Below are positions 40,039-49,486 of a stretch of DNA of 64,000 bases, one piece after another. Numbering within the stretch: position 1 is the first letter of the stretch; each line of letters begins with the position of its first letter. The DNA is taken from NCBI RefSeq assembly GCF_017918235.1, contig NC_090595.1:3693501-3757500 (forward strand), written 5' to 3'. The translations under genes were made by a program, and so were the position numbers. The DNA comes from Porcisia hertigi (Eukaryota; Euglenozoa; Kinetoplastea; Trypanosomatida; Trypanosomatidae). The notes beneath the pieces are model-generated. The model worked only from the letters and a program-made list of their open reading frames with translations. It ran no database searches and had not been told where the DNA came from.

Positions 40039-41184
40039 TGGTGATGTAGGGATGTGTGAGACAGTGGTGTGAGTTGATGCGGGAAGCGATTATGGACAGT
40101 GTGGCGGGAGAGAGACACAAAACTATATATAACTGCAGCTTCGGCACACCACAAATGAAAAAAAAAGCCGCGTTTGCTTAAGTTCAGTCTCTCTGTAGCT
40201 CGATCTAGTGATCGACCACAACCAGCTCTGCAAGGCTCGACCAGTAGCAGCAAAGAATACAACTGTGATACACACATGCGGAGAGATGTCGGCTTATGCA
40301 GAAGTCTCGGAACGCCAGCAAAGAAAGCCGACACACAAACCAATCTAGATTGGGGGAGAGGAAGGGGGAGCGATTCAGAATTTCCTTCGCACAGTCACTG
40401 AGGCTCACCGTCGGCGCTTTTTAGGTCCTGCTGAGCAGTAACAGGACGCGCGTACGTGTCCCTGACAGAAAGTGAAAGTGATCTCGCCGACCGCAAAATG
40501 CGCTCACTACTTTGTGCGTGCGCTTAAGGATCCGTGATGTTGCGCAGAAAAAAAAATGGGTGATGTGGGGAGAGTAGATAGAGCAGGGGGGAAAGGGAAG
40601 GGAAAGGGGGGGGTGAGATGGCGACTGGAGGAAGAGAAGGGAAACGCCAGAGAATGTGTAAGGAGCCACATCACATATGCTGCCGATGTGCACCTTGTGT
40701 CCTTGTCACGTTAGAATTGACATCTTCGATTACTGTGATCATACACACACACACACACACGCACACGCACACCTCCCCTCAGCGGAGGATGCCAAACGCG
40801 GCAGAAAGAAAGCACCCGCGCGAGGCGGTGCATCATGAAGAACACACGTCGCCACAGCTGTGGGCACGCGCAGAGAAAGTGTCCAGGGTGAGTAACGGAA
40901 TCAAAGGCCGCAGCAGAGAACTCTGGGCTAAGTCTAGCCAGACATTTTACATCCTTAGACCTCAAAGGTGTAATTTATGGTGCAGATAAAACGAAAAGCT
41001 GTGCACCAAATCTTTAGAGGGACGAGTATGTCTGCGTGCAGAGCAGAGGAGTTCACATCGCCTTCCGAGTGCAGCTCGCAGGGGTTGTGAAGTGTGTCTC
41101 CATCAGAGAGTCCACTTAACCGCACGCATGGCAGAATGGCGAACAAAAAAAAACAAAGAAGCGGAAAGAGAACAACCTGAGCCG
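40039..41184. other. Spacer between the ORC5-like and TMEM184-like genes
   Basis: No supported gene. G runs near 40589-40615, a (CA)n tract at about 40743-40772 and A runs near 40161 and 41144 are present. A 77-codon minus-strand frame directly after the ORC5-like gene has no features of a protein family. Confidence 0.5.
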
Positions 41185-42627
41185 TCAAGCAGGTATGAGG
41201 TCGAACAAGCTTAGGGAGAGCTCACGAGCCAGCTGCTGGGCAGTGCTTACCGGGATCCAGCAGTGGTAGGAGCGGTTTCGCTGCGATACAACAGGGGTGA
41301 GCAAACCCCACGCAACAAAACCCTGCACGTACTGCAGCGCTACGTCTGACGTGGTGAACTCGAGCGGGTCGATGTGCGGTGTAGTCATTCGAAGCATTGC
41401 GTCGTAAAGAAATTCAAGTCGGCGCACAGTGAGGACATGGGCAGAGGCGGATAGGACTGCGGCCTTGTGCGATTGACCATTTGTCCCAGATGCCATAGCC
41501 TTGCGCTCACCAGTCCCTGAGCGGCCAAACACCTGATGCTGCTTGCGCTTCGGCACCGCACCGCCATAGAAGGCAGCGAAGGCGAGGAGCACCGCTGAGT
41601 AGCCCAGTCGCTTGAGGGCCATTACGAGCGGATTATGCGCTGACGCCGCAGTCCCATTGCCACCGCCGACGGCACCCGATGTAGCTGCCGACGAGGAAGT
41701 GCCGCCACCACCTTCGCACCGGTACTGACTCCAGGCTGCGACAAAGTGGCGCGCATTCAGCTTGTTAATTGCATTCCTTGCTGTGGGCAGAGATTGGGTC
41801 GCTTCCCCAGCTTTCTCTGACATCGCGGATGCGACCGCTGCCACCTCCAGCAGTAGCGGGGGGAGGATCTGATACACGCGTTGCACCAGGAGACGTACAT
41901 CTCGGCTCACAACAGAACAGCACATCGGTTGATGAGTAGCGTAGTAGGCGAACGCATCCAGCACGACGCGGTTTACCTCTTCTGGGCTTAGTGTGCTTGT
42001 CCGATCAGTTCCAGTAGCAGAGTCGACGTGGTCTTCTGCTGATTCGGGGTCAGCAAGGAGCTGCCGCTCCTCTTCGTACTGAAGTCGCAGCCACTTAAGA
42101 ATGCTCTGCACCTCCGGCCGAGCAACGAAGTGGTATCGGAAGCAATTAGACAACCGCGGCGGGAGCTCCGATATCAACCACATAATAACGGTGCAACTCT
42201 TCGCGGCAGGTGCACGCAAGTAATGTGAAAGCCACAAGTTCATCTCCTCCGAACTGTACTCCACCGTGTCGACGTCATCGATGACAAGGTGCATCTCTGA
42301 CTGCTCTGGATGCGCCTCCGCCCACTCGGCAAGCGACGCACCGAACTCCAGCGGAGTGCACTCGTAGCTGAGGCGCCGACGCCGCGCATGGGGAAGCAGA
42401 CGATGGGTTAGGTACCGCAATAGCCCATGCGAAGCGCTGCGCGCACTGACGTACTCCATACAGAAGGCATTCGCGTTTCCGTCACGAGAGCAAAGGCCCT
42501 GTCGTTCACGTGCCACCAGGTACTCAAGTACTAACGTCGTCTTTCCACTGCTCGGCGGGCCGACCACGCAGACGTACCCGGACCCAAAGAGCACTGTAGC
42601 ATCCAGCTCGTCACGAAGATCCCCCAT
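41185..42627 (-). CDS. ORC5: Origin recognition complex subunit 5-like AAA+ ATPase, 480 aa
   Basis: Walker A is GPPSSGKTT (23-31) and Walker B is LVIDDVD (114-120). The middle, around residues 330-360, has MALKRLGYSAVLLAFAAFYGG and VPKRKQHQVFG, which corresponds to the ORC5 motif in which a helix with AAYLAS is followed by a basic KRR/GKR stretch. The C-terminal end resembles a winged-helix (about 410-475). A low-complexity Gly/Ser/Ala insert near 300-325 is lineage-specific. In T. brucei an ORC-interacting factor known as Tb7980 was later considered ORC5, and the neighbourhood (RFC3, MTr1, iPGAM) agrees with that locus from memory. It probably acts in the nucleus in origin licensing. Divergence from opisthokont ORC5 is high. 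Confidence 0.78.
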   Translation of the reverse strand: MGDLRDELDATVLFGSGYVCVVGPPSSGKTTLVLEYLVARERQGLCSRDGNANAFCMEYVSARSASHGLLRYLTHRLLPHARRRRLSYECTPLEFGASLAEWAEAHPEQSEMHLVIDDVDTVEYSSEEMNLWLSHYLRAPAAKSCTVIMWLISELPPRLSNCFRYHFVARPEVQSILKWLRLQYEEERQLLADPESAEDHVDSATGTDRTSTLSPEEVNRVVLDAFAYYATHQPMCCSVVSRDVRLLVQRVYQILPPLLLEVAAVASAMSEKAGEATQSLPTARNAINKLNARHFVAAWSQYRCEGGGGTSSSAATSGAVGGGNGTAASAHNPLVMALKRLGYSAVLLAFAAFYGGAVPKRKQHQVFGRSGTGERKAMASGTNGQSHKAAVLSASAHVLTVRRLEFLYDAMLRMTTPHIDPLEFTTSDVALQYVQGFVAWGLLTPVVSQRNRSYHCWIPVSTAQQLARELSLSLFDLIPA

Positions 42628-43561
42628 AGTTCATCAAGAAGTGGCAATGTATGGTCTCAGAGGAAGTGAATGTGGGACGCCTCTCGGGATAAGCGCTCCA
42701 AGGGGTGACTTCACAGGATGCCCATTACAGTGTGAAGCCGGTGATTCAGTGGCAAATCTCAAGGATCAACTTTCGTTGGTCTATCCTTGTGTCTATGAGT
42801 AGGGGGTGACGAAAGGGGCGCCCACTAGTTTCTTCTGTTGTGAACAAGATCGCACGCCGGGGAGACGGGGGGGAGGTAGGAGGTAGGAGGAGAAAGAGGA
42901 GAGGCTTCCATGAATATTGGGAGGAGGGGGGGGGGGGGAGAAGGACTGCGGCGATGTAGTGGAGACTAAAGTGCGCGTACGCGCCGAGTCTTTATAGACG
43001 AAAGAACGTCGCGCGCGGGCGCAATCTGTACGCCCACTCAAAAACTCCTTGTAAAAAAACAACGCGTTGACGCGCCCATTGATACCCGAGCCTGCACACG
43101 TCCGCAATTCAGTTTTGGTGGAGAATGACGGCTGTGTAGATAATGATGATGATGATAGCCGTGCAACCCCTCTTTACACCACACACACACACACACATCG
43201 ACATCACACCGCTTTGTGTGTCTGCGCTGGTGCGCATGGGTCTGTTTTTTTTTTTACACGGTCACCAATTTCGACAAAGGCGCATTACTAAGAAGGACAA
43301 CCACCACGGGGTTGGAGCCACTTCTTTCTCCTCCTCTCCCTCTTTACCCCTCCCGCGAACAAGCGCTTCGCAACAACTGAAGGGGGTGATGCAGCAGTAA
43401 AGGGGGGGGGATGCGTCGCCGAAAGTCATTTCCTCTTCAAACGCACACACGCCCCATTCGTACGTCCTCTTTTTTTTCCCGAACCACGCTCTCCGCATGC
43501 ATGTTGTGCAACACCACGTCCTTTTGGGGAGAGGGGAGGGAGAGAGAGAGGGGGGGGGTCG
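42628..43561. other. Spacer between the 85-aa and ORC5-like genes
   Basis: No gene. A G run at 42929-42940, ATG/GAT triplet repeats at about 43142-43157, a (CA)n tract at about 43178-43197 and a T run at 43243-43253 are present. Confidence 0.5.
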
Positions 43562-43819
43562 CTACGGCATGTCCTTGTACGCCTGTGTGTAGTTCCATCG
43601 GTTTGTTTTGAAATGTCGTCTTTTGCTGAAGCGGTTGCGAGCGTCACAGGCAGCCTGATGCGAAGGATGGAAGCGCTTGTCGCGCATGAAGCGATGACGA
43701 TATTTGTGGCCGCAGAACCAATGCGCCACAAAGTTTACATTTGTCGGCTTGAACATCATCATGTTCGATAACGTGGGGTGGAACAGCATACAGTTCTGCG
43801 CTGTGGCACGGAAGGACAT
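43562..43819 (-). CDS. Small basic protein, 85 aa; candidate mitochondrial ribosomal or similar
   Basis: The frame starts with ATG and reads MSFRATAQNCMLFHPTLSNM; from residue 22 it is dense in Arg, His, Lys, Asn and aromatic residues (FCGHKYRHRFMRDKRFHPSH, then RNRFSKRRHFKTNRW). This composition is unlike the Pro/Ser-rich translation of spacers and typical of small RNA-binding or mitochondrial ribosomal proteins. C36 with H38 and H51/H54 could bind a metal, but no named motif fits. A longer overlapping minus-strand frame (43644-44159) is hydrophobic junk by composition. I do not recognise an orthologue. The gene lies between RFC3 and ORC5-like, where the gap would otherwise be 2 kb. Confidence 0.62.
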   Translation of the reverse strand: MSFRATAQNCMLFHPTLSNMMMFKPTNVNFVAHWFCGHKYRHRFMRDKRFHPSHQAACDARNRFSKRRHFKTNRWNYTQAYKDMP

Positions 43820-44612
43820 CCTGCCAGCGGTTCAAGGAAATGAGGATGACGACACACGAGTAGCTCTCGCGCCTCTCTTCTCGTTCGAAGACACAGGCTT
43901 CTATGGAATGGCTACGAGATACAGCTGGGGTGCACAGAAATTCTGTGTCCCCTTCATGAGCAATCACCTGTGCAAGGCAGATGCATGCAACCCACAACGG
44001 GAACGAGAGAGAGAGAAGAGGAAACAGAAACGGTGGCGGCGGGATACATAGTGCATAACACTGGGGGTCATACGCAAGAAAAGCAACACATGGCCCAGCG
44101 ACAACACGCGCGGATGCAGCAACGGAGAAGGAAGCAGCCTTTAGGAAACAAAATCTCACACAGAAACGTGGAAGAAAAAAAAGAAAAGCACTCGTGACTC
44201 ACCCTTCGTATGAAAGCAGAGTGTGCTTTAGAGCAGCACCAGCGGCGTCTATTCTGGAGGCTTGCTCTGTCTGTCTCGGCACCCTTCCGTGTAAGAGAAC
44301 CCAGTGTCTTTTTTTTTTTGCGGAGGAAGGGGAGGGGGAGAGGGCGGGGAGAGGGCGTCAGAATTTCGCCCGCCGCAGCCCCGGAGATCAATGAAAATCA
44401 GTGTGACCCCCCCCCCTCTCCTCAAATCCTGCCCTCGTTCACTGTCGAGCGGCGAGCAGACGAGAACGCCGTTCACATCCACATCACCTCAGTACTTCCT
44501 TTTAGAGTCTTCACCCTTCCCCTCATTATCAAACGGAAACATGAAGGTCTTTACCACAAGCACCACCACCACCACCACCTCTCGACCAATTTAAAAAAAG
44601 AGCGGAGGTGCG
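43820..44612. other. Spacer between the RFC3 and 85-aa genes
   Basis: No credible gene. GA-rich stretches near 44000-44040, a T run at 44309-44319, C run at 44407-44415 and CCA triplets at about 44561-44578 are seen. Confidence 0.5.
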
Positions 44613-45668
44613 TTACTGTTGCTTGATGAGTTTCATAACGCCGGCAACAAAGGCCTCGAGATGGAGAATCGGCTTCGTTCCCAGTTTCATGTTATGATCG
44701 TACTTGGCCGCTAATTCAATTAGCGGGTGCTGAAGGGATGGCGGCACAGCCGTCAGCAAGCTATCCACTAGTGTCTTCAGAACGGTCTCGCCAGAGATGC
44801 ACTGGGCGAGAAGATCATAGAACTTGAGGCGCACCTCGTGCAGCCTCTTCGGACTCTGCTCTGCCAAAATGTCGTGCGAAATCTCATCTAAGAATATTTT
44901 CCAATCCGCTTGTGGTATCGCAGCGCCATTGCCACTCCAATCCACCTTTGCCATGGCAGACGCCTCCAGCATCAACAACCCACGGCGCAGGTTACCGTCG
45001 GAGCGCAACGCTAGTGAGTGCAAGAACGCTGCTGACGGAGGGGGCCGACCCTCTCCCTCGCAGACGCGCTGGACTGCCAGCGTCAGGTTTTCCTTCGAGT
45101 GCGCGGGAACACGAATGCCGAGGCAGCGGGACCGCAGCGGTGGGATCAGACGCGAAGTCGAGTTGCAGATAAGAAAGAGGCGACACGTGCTCATGTATTT
45201 CTCCATCGTGCGGCGCAACGCGTGTTGAGCGCTTCGGGTCATCTTATCCACCTCATTGAGGACCACCACCTTGTATGGCACATTCTTTGGGCTGTTGGCT
45301 GTGGTGTGAAGAGGCACGGTCTGCGCGATCTCGCGGATCATTTGCATGACAATAGAGCGATCGTAGTTGCCAGCGTCGGATGGGTTGATATCGATGTGGT
45401 GGGGTGAGCTGAGAGTAGCAATGTCCACGGCCTTGCTGTCAGATACCTGGATGCTCTTATGCTCCAGGCGCACCGAGAAGGCGCTGGGACCGTAGATTTC
45501 ATGAAGCACGGCCATGGCGCGTGTCTTCTTACCACTGCCGGACGGGCCGTAAAATAAGAGGTGCGGGAGATCTCGCGCGTTGGAAAGGCGGCTTAGAATT
45601 GCCTTCAGCTCCGGGTACAGCTCCACATCGTCAAGTGTCTTTGGGCGATACCGGTCCACCCACAACAT
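44613..45668 (-). CDS. RFC3: Replication factor C subunit 3 (clamp loader), 351 aa
   Basis: The N-terminus MLWVDRYRPKTLDDVE is the RFC box of the small subunits. Walker A is YGPSGSGKKT (40-49), with the GKKT form typical of human RFC3/yeast Rfc5. Walker B is VVLNEVDKM, the NExD-type variant of this subunit rather than DEAD. The arginine-finger SRC motif is in LRSRCLGIRVPA. The C-terminal helical collar domain follows, ending at KLIKQQ. RFC loads PCNA at primer-template junctions in the nucleus during replication and repair. The length matches family members (about 350 aa), and the ATG start leaves the RFC box intact. The next gene downstream but one encodes the ORC5-like protein. Confidence 0.95.
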   Translation of the reverse strand: MLWVDRYRPKTLDDVELYPELKAILSRLSNARDLPHLLFYGPSGSGKKTRAMAVLHEIYGPSAFSVRLEHKSIQVSDSKAVDIATLSSPHHIDINPSDAGNYDRSIVMQMIREIAQTVPLHTTANSPKNVPYKVVVLNEVDKMTRSAQHALRRTMEKYMSTCRLFLICNSTSRLIPPLRSRCLGIRVPAHSKENLTLAVQRVCEGEGRPPPSAAFLHSLALRSDGNLRRGLLMLEASAMAKVDWSGNGAAIPQADWKIFLDEISHDILAEQSPKRLHEVRLKFYDLLAQCISGETVLKTLVDSLLTAVPPSLQHPLIELAAKYDHNMKLGTKPILHLEAFVAGVMKLIKQQ

Positions 45669-46359
45669 GGCTTATGCCGCACTCTTTTTCTCGCACGCAA
45701 AGCTGTCAGGAAAGAGAGTGGGGGGTGTGCGAATGCAAGCCCCAGAGGTTCGATGAGGAGGATCCGCACACTATCCTGCGCGGGTGTGTGTCCTTTGGAG
45801 AGAGTCTATGTGTTTTGTGTGTGTTTTGCTTTTCTATATTTCTGGAAGGTAGCAGGAGCCACAGCAGCCGAGAGCAGCCTGGGTGGGGTAGGGGGTCAGG
45901 CGAAGTAAGCACGATACTTCATGGAAATATTGCAGTATCTCCCACGCAGCGCAAGAGTCAAGGTAAGAGCAAGGTAGTCGAAGATCAAGAGAGAGAGAGA
46001 TGCATTCATATCGCTTTGAGTGCAGCACACCAATCAAGACGCTACCCACGAGAGTCCACTTTCTCCAAACTACGAGACACCTCGGAACCCGTTACCTCCT
46101 CCTTCTGCTCAATAATAAACGGTTTTTCTTTGCTTCAGTTGACATCCAGAGGAAGGGGTACCACGCAGGTCCTCCTCCTGTCCGTGTTGGCACCGTGTGT
46201 GCCGCGCGGATGATTCCTGTCCGAGAAAAAAAAACAGTAAGCCAGAGACAGCTAAGAGACGAGAAAAAGGTTATGTCATGTCGGGCACACAGACGTGCAC
46301 CTTTGCTAGGACAGCTTAAACCCACCACGTGAGCATCAGAACTCTTTTTTTACATCTGA

Positions 46360-46981
46360 CGTGCGCACTCTGCCACACAACGCGTCAGCACCACCCCGCA
46401 CCCTCTTACCTGCCCCCACCCCACCCCGCCCCACGCCGGGCCTGTCTGCCCCACGGGGCCCATCGCGGTGTGGGCCAAGCAGCGGCACACACACACACAC
46501 ACACACGCGGTTCTGCAACACCCACTCCGTCATACGTGCGCGGCCTCGGTCACGGGCTCTGCTCACACCCCCACCCCCCAACACACACACACAGCCGCCC
46601 CCCGGCGTGCACAGAGACCCGCGGTGCATCCTGTGGCGTGGCTCAGGTACCCCCCCTCCCCTCCCTCCCCTGACAGTTGGCAGCAAGCACCGGCTGGGGG
46701 TGCGTCCGAGTCACGCCGGCACATTGCCCATCATTTCGATGACACGACCGTGTTTGCGGTCACGGGGCACTCCGCCACCACGACCGCCGACGCCCGTGGC
46801 GATCGATCACCCACTGACAGCCCCCCCCCCCCCCCCCCATCCCTCCCCTCATGACGTAGGTGCTTGGCCCTGTCACTGTCAGTGGTGCTTCAACGCTCGT
46901 AGGGAGGAGGGATAAGGGGACTTGTGACTCCGCTACGCAGCGGGGCACTTCTCACCCCGGGCGCTCCCTGCACTCAGCTGA
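46360..46981. repeat. SIDER2-like degenerate retroposon copy (R2)
   Basis: A full-length-looking copy from GTGCGCACTCTGCCACACAA to CGCTCCCTGCACTCAGCTGA. Compared with R1 and R3 it has extra CCCC/CACACACA sequence near 46566-46600 that R4 shares. Its right end (GCACTCAGCTGA) is shared with R3 only. It contains the CCGCT-ACGC-AGCGG hairpin and the GACCG-TGTTTG-CGGTC hairpin. It lies about 525 nt past the carrier stop codon. Confidence 0.75.
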
Positions 46982-47303
46982 CCCACGTTGCCAGTCGCGT
47001 ATACGAGAAACCTCAGAGGGAAGAGAGAGCCGTCACCTGTACACGGTAGACACACAAATCAAGGCAACGAAGAGCTGCAAAGAGCACGGGAAGGAAACAA
47101 CATACCCCCTCCCCCTCTCTCCCCCCCCGCGAGACATTAACAACAAAAACAGCGACAGACGTATGAAGGTGAATGTTTGGGAGGGGGGGTGAAGAGATAC
47201 GGAAGATGGCAGTGATGCAGAAACAGCCGTCTCCGATTTAATCGGAAAGTAATTTATCGAGTGTGCCTTCATAGACAACAGCAGCGCTGTTTCGCACACA
47301 AGT

Positions 47304-47321
47304 GGGGGGGGGGGGGGGGGG
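47304..47321. repeat. 18-base G homopolymer
   Basis: An uninterrupted G run, C-rich on the transcribed strand, in the 3' flank of the carrier gene. Confidence 0.85.
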
Positions 47322-47465
47322 ACTAGTCGACCTGGAACCTTTGGGATTCTTTCATCGCCAAGTCATGGATGCCTTGCCTGCCACTTCGACGTGTACTCGC
47401 TGTCACGTGCAAGTCCGCGCCCTTGCAGACACACACTCAAACAGTATCGCTTAAATCCAGAGAAA

Positions 47466-47492
47466 GACACACACACACACACACACACACAC
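47466..47492. repeat. (CA)n microsatellite
   Basis: A CA run close behind the carrier stop codon; it reads (UG)n in the transcript, in the likely 3' UTR. Confidence 0.88.
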
Positions 47493-47506
47493 ATATCCAG
47501 TTTGTC

Positions 47507-48433
47507 CTACCAGCCGTGACTAATCATTAATTTGGTGGTCAACTCGATGCCCAGCCACACGGAGGCATTCGCTGGGGCGGAGCGGAGGAGACATGCGCTG
47601 TAGCCCTTGTAGAAGGCGCGCACGCCGCCGGCCGCGTACGTTGTGCGAGCGATCTCTGAAATCGACACCCTTCCCCGAGAGGCCTGCACTCGAGTTTTGA
47701 CGAAGTCGCACGGGTAGTTACTGGTCCAGAAACACATGCCGGCAGCCATGCCGCTCATCATCGGCACTACGACTTCGCGGCCACCTGATGTGGAAGCGAG
47801 CGGCGTGTCGAGGAGTGTGTTGTGCGCAATCTGGTATCCCATGAAGTAAAACGGCAGGCCAATCAGCCGAGACATCAGCGTTGGGGTATAGCCGGAGAGG
47901 ATACCGTGGTACCCTTCCACCTTGATGATGCGGCGCAGGCACGAAATAGGCCCTGTCACCGCCAAGGCGTCCTTGCTGTCTTTGCAGATCATCTGCAGCT
48001 GCACTTTCACCTTTTCCACCGGGGCCACCGTAAGCACGTAAACTGGGGCGGTGAGCTGGGCAGCGATGGCGACGCGCCACAGCGGTAGTGGGGTGCGGGA
48101 TTCGTGTTCGGCAGGGGTCATCCAATTCCTCATTGTCTGATTGAGGCTGAACAGCACCGCGTTTTGAAAGCCACAGAAAAAGAGCAGCGGCGTGGCGCCG
48201 GAGTAGAAGCCGCGCATGCCCTCCTCCCTCCACGTGTGCCGCACGCAGGATGAAATAGAGGGGAAGATGCCGTTTTGCACACGAGACTTGATCGTGTCGA
48301 AGGGGTGGCTGGAGATGGCCTGCAGCACCCCGCCCGCGGTGCCACCCATTAGATGGCGAAGGATTTGCAGGTGGCCTTCGGTGCGACTACCGTGAGACGG
48401 CAGATCTGCCAATGACGCAGAGTTGGTTGGCAT
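47507..48433 (-). CDS. Mitochondrial carrier, carnitine/acylcarnitine-ornithine type, 308 aa
   Basis: All three SLC25 signatures are intact: HPFDTIKSRVQ (43-53), APVEKVKVQLQ (137-147) and YPCDFVKTRVQ (240-250), each PxD/ExxKxxxQ-like. The matching G-motifs are FYSGATPLL, LSGYTPTLMSR and FYKGYSACLLRSAPANASVWLGIE. The RSAPANASVWLG ending is characteristic of the carnitine/acylcarnitine and ornithine carrier branch, which exchanges acylcarnitines or basic amino acids across the inner mitochondrial membrane. Which substrate applies cannot be told by eye. The longer frame upstream starts with GTG; the first ATG gives MPTNSASLADLP and a standard length near 300. A SIDER2-like copy lies in the 3' flank. 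Confidence 0.9.
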   Translation of the reverse strand: MPTNSASLADLPSHGSRTEGHLQILRHLMGGTAGGVLQAISSHPFDTIKSRVQNGIFPSISSCVRHTWREEGMRGFYSGATPLLFFCGFQNAVLFSLNQTMRNWMTPAEHESRTPLPLWRVAIAAQLTAPVYVLTVAPVEKVKVQLQMICKDSKDALAVTGPISCLRRIIKVEGYHGILSGYTPTLMSRLIGLPFYFMGYQIAHNTLLDTPLASTSGGREVVVPMMSGMAAGMCFWTSNYPCDFVKTRVQASRGRVSISEIARTTYAAGGVRAFYKGYSACLLRSAPANASVWLGIELTTKLMISHGW

Positions 48434-49486
48434 CGTGAGAGAACCCCTCACAATCACAACGGTGCAAGGCGATTTATTTGGCAACACTAGTCGGAGCTCC
48501 CAAGGCGCGGCGTTGGAAAAACTCACGTGGACTGGCCGCGAATTAGCGGGCTAAAGTAATAAATGAAAACAGATGAAGAGTGCGTGGTGTGCTTTAGCGT
48601 GGGTCGAGCACATGGGGTGAGCGGTGCAGCCCCGTTGTGCACCACCGATTGGGTAGTCATCGCCTCAGATACACGAAATCATAGGTAAATGGGGACGCCC
48701 AGAGTGCAGAAGGAGCGCGCACGTGGAAAGAAGAGAGTTTGTGGAGATCGAGGGTGACTTCAGAAAAAAAAGAACACCTTCCATCTGGAACGTGCTTGGC
48801 AAACATTACGCGGCCGCACTATTCAGAATGGTTACACAAAGCACCTCGGCTGCAAGCAACCACCCTTGGGTGTAGTCGCAAAATTCTAGAAAGTGGAAGC
48901 TGTGCAGTATATATATATATATATAGAAATTGATTGGGGGCAGAAACATCAATAACATTGGGGGCGCTTCTCTACACGGCCAATATCTCATCAATACGAT
49001 CTGTATGCGTGTGTGTGTGTTTGTTTTGTATAGCGTCAGTATCACAAGGTCATCATCTGCACATAAACACGCGCGTAATGCCCAATCGCTCCTTCTAGTG
49101 CACCACAGTCATTTACCCCAAAATAAAAGCCACTGTACATGAAAGAAAAAATTCAAAAGGCAGGAAAGGGGGAGATGAACCCAAAGCCTTCAGCCTCTGT
49201 GTGTGTGTGTGAGGTGCGGTGTGTGTGTGTGGGGGGGGGGCTCACAGACACTTCCCTCCTCCTCCTCCTCCTCCCCTCCTCCCCGCAAGGGGCGAAAAAG
49301 ATGGACATGTCCTTGAGCATACATAGCGCAGCGCTTCTGCTTTGTCCCCCAGCCTTTCCTCCTCGCGGTTGCACTCACTGGGTCTTCCCGCGCACAACAG
49401 CAACTGCAACACAGAGACGGGAGCAAAAAGACCAGAGTCCAGAGACCGGAGCGTTGCAGTCGCTCATCAACTGTGGTGGAAACCCT
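48434..49486. other. Spacer between the SPEF2-like and carrier genes
   Basis: No gene. It shows an alternating TA tract at 48908-48925, GT tracts near 49009-49022 and 49197-49230 running into a G run, and CTC triplets at about 49256-49274. Confidence 0.55.

Larger units (their letters stand above)
45669..47506. other. Spacer between the carnitine/ornithine-type carrier and RFC3 genes
   Basis: It contains the SIDER2-like copy 46360-46981, a G run at 47304-47321 and a (CA)n tract at 47466-47492 just beyond the carrier stop. The remaining part, 45669-46359, shows no gene. It is presumably the carrier 3' UTR followed by the RFC3 splice region. Confidence 0.6.

Noticed and set aside
43644-44159. 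171-codon minus-strand frame overlapping the 85-aa gene
   Set aside because: It is rich in Cys, Ser, Phe and Pro-run translation of spacer sequence; the overlapping basic 85-aa frame looks much more like a protein.
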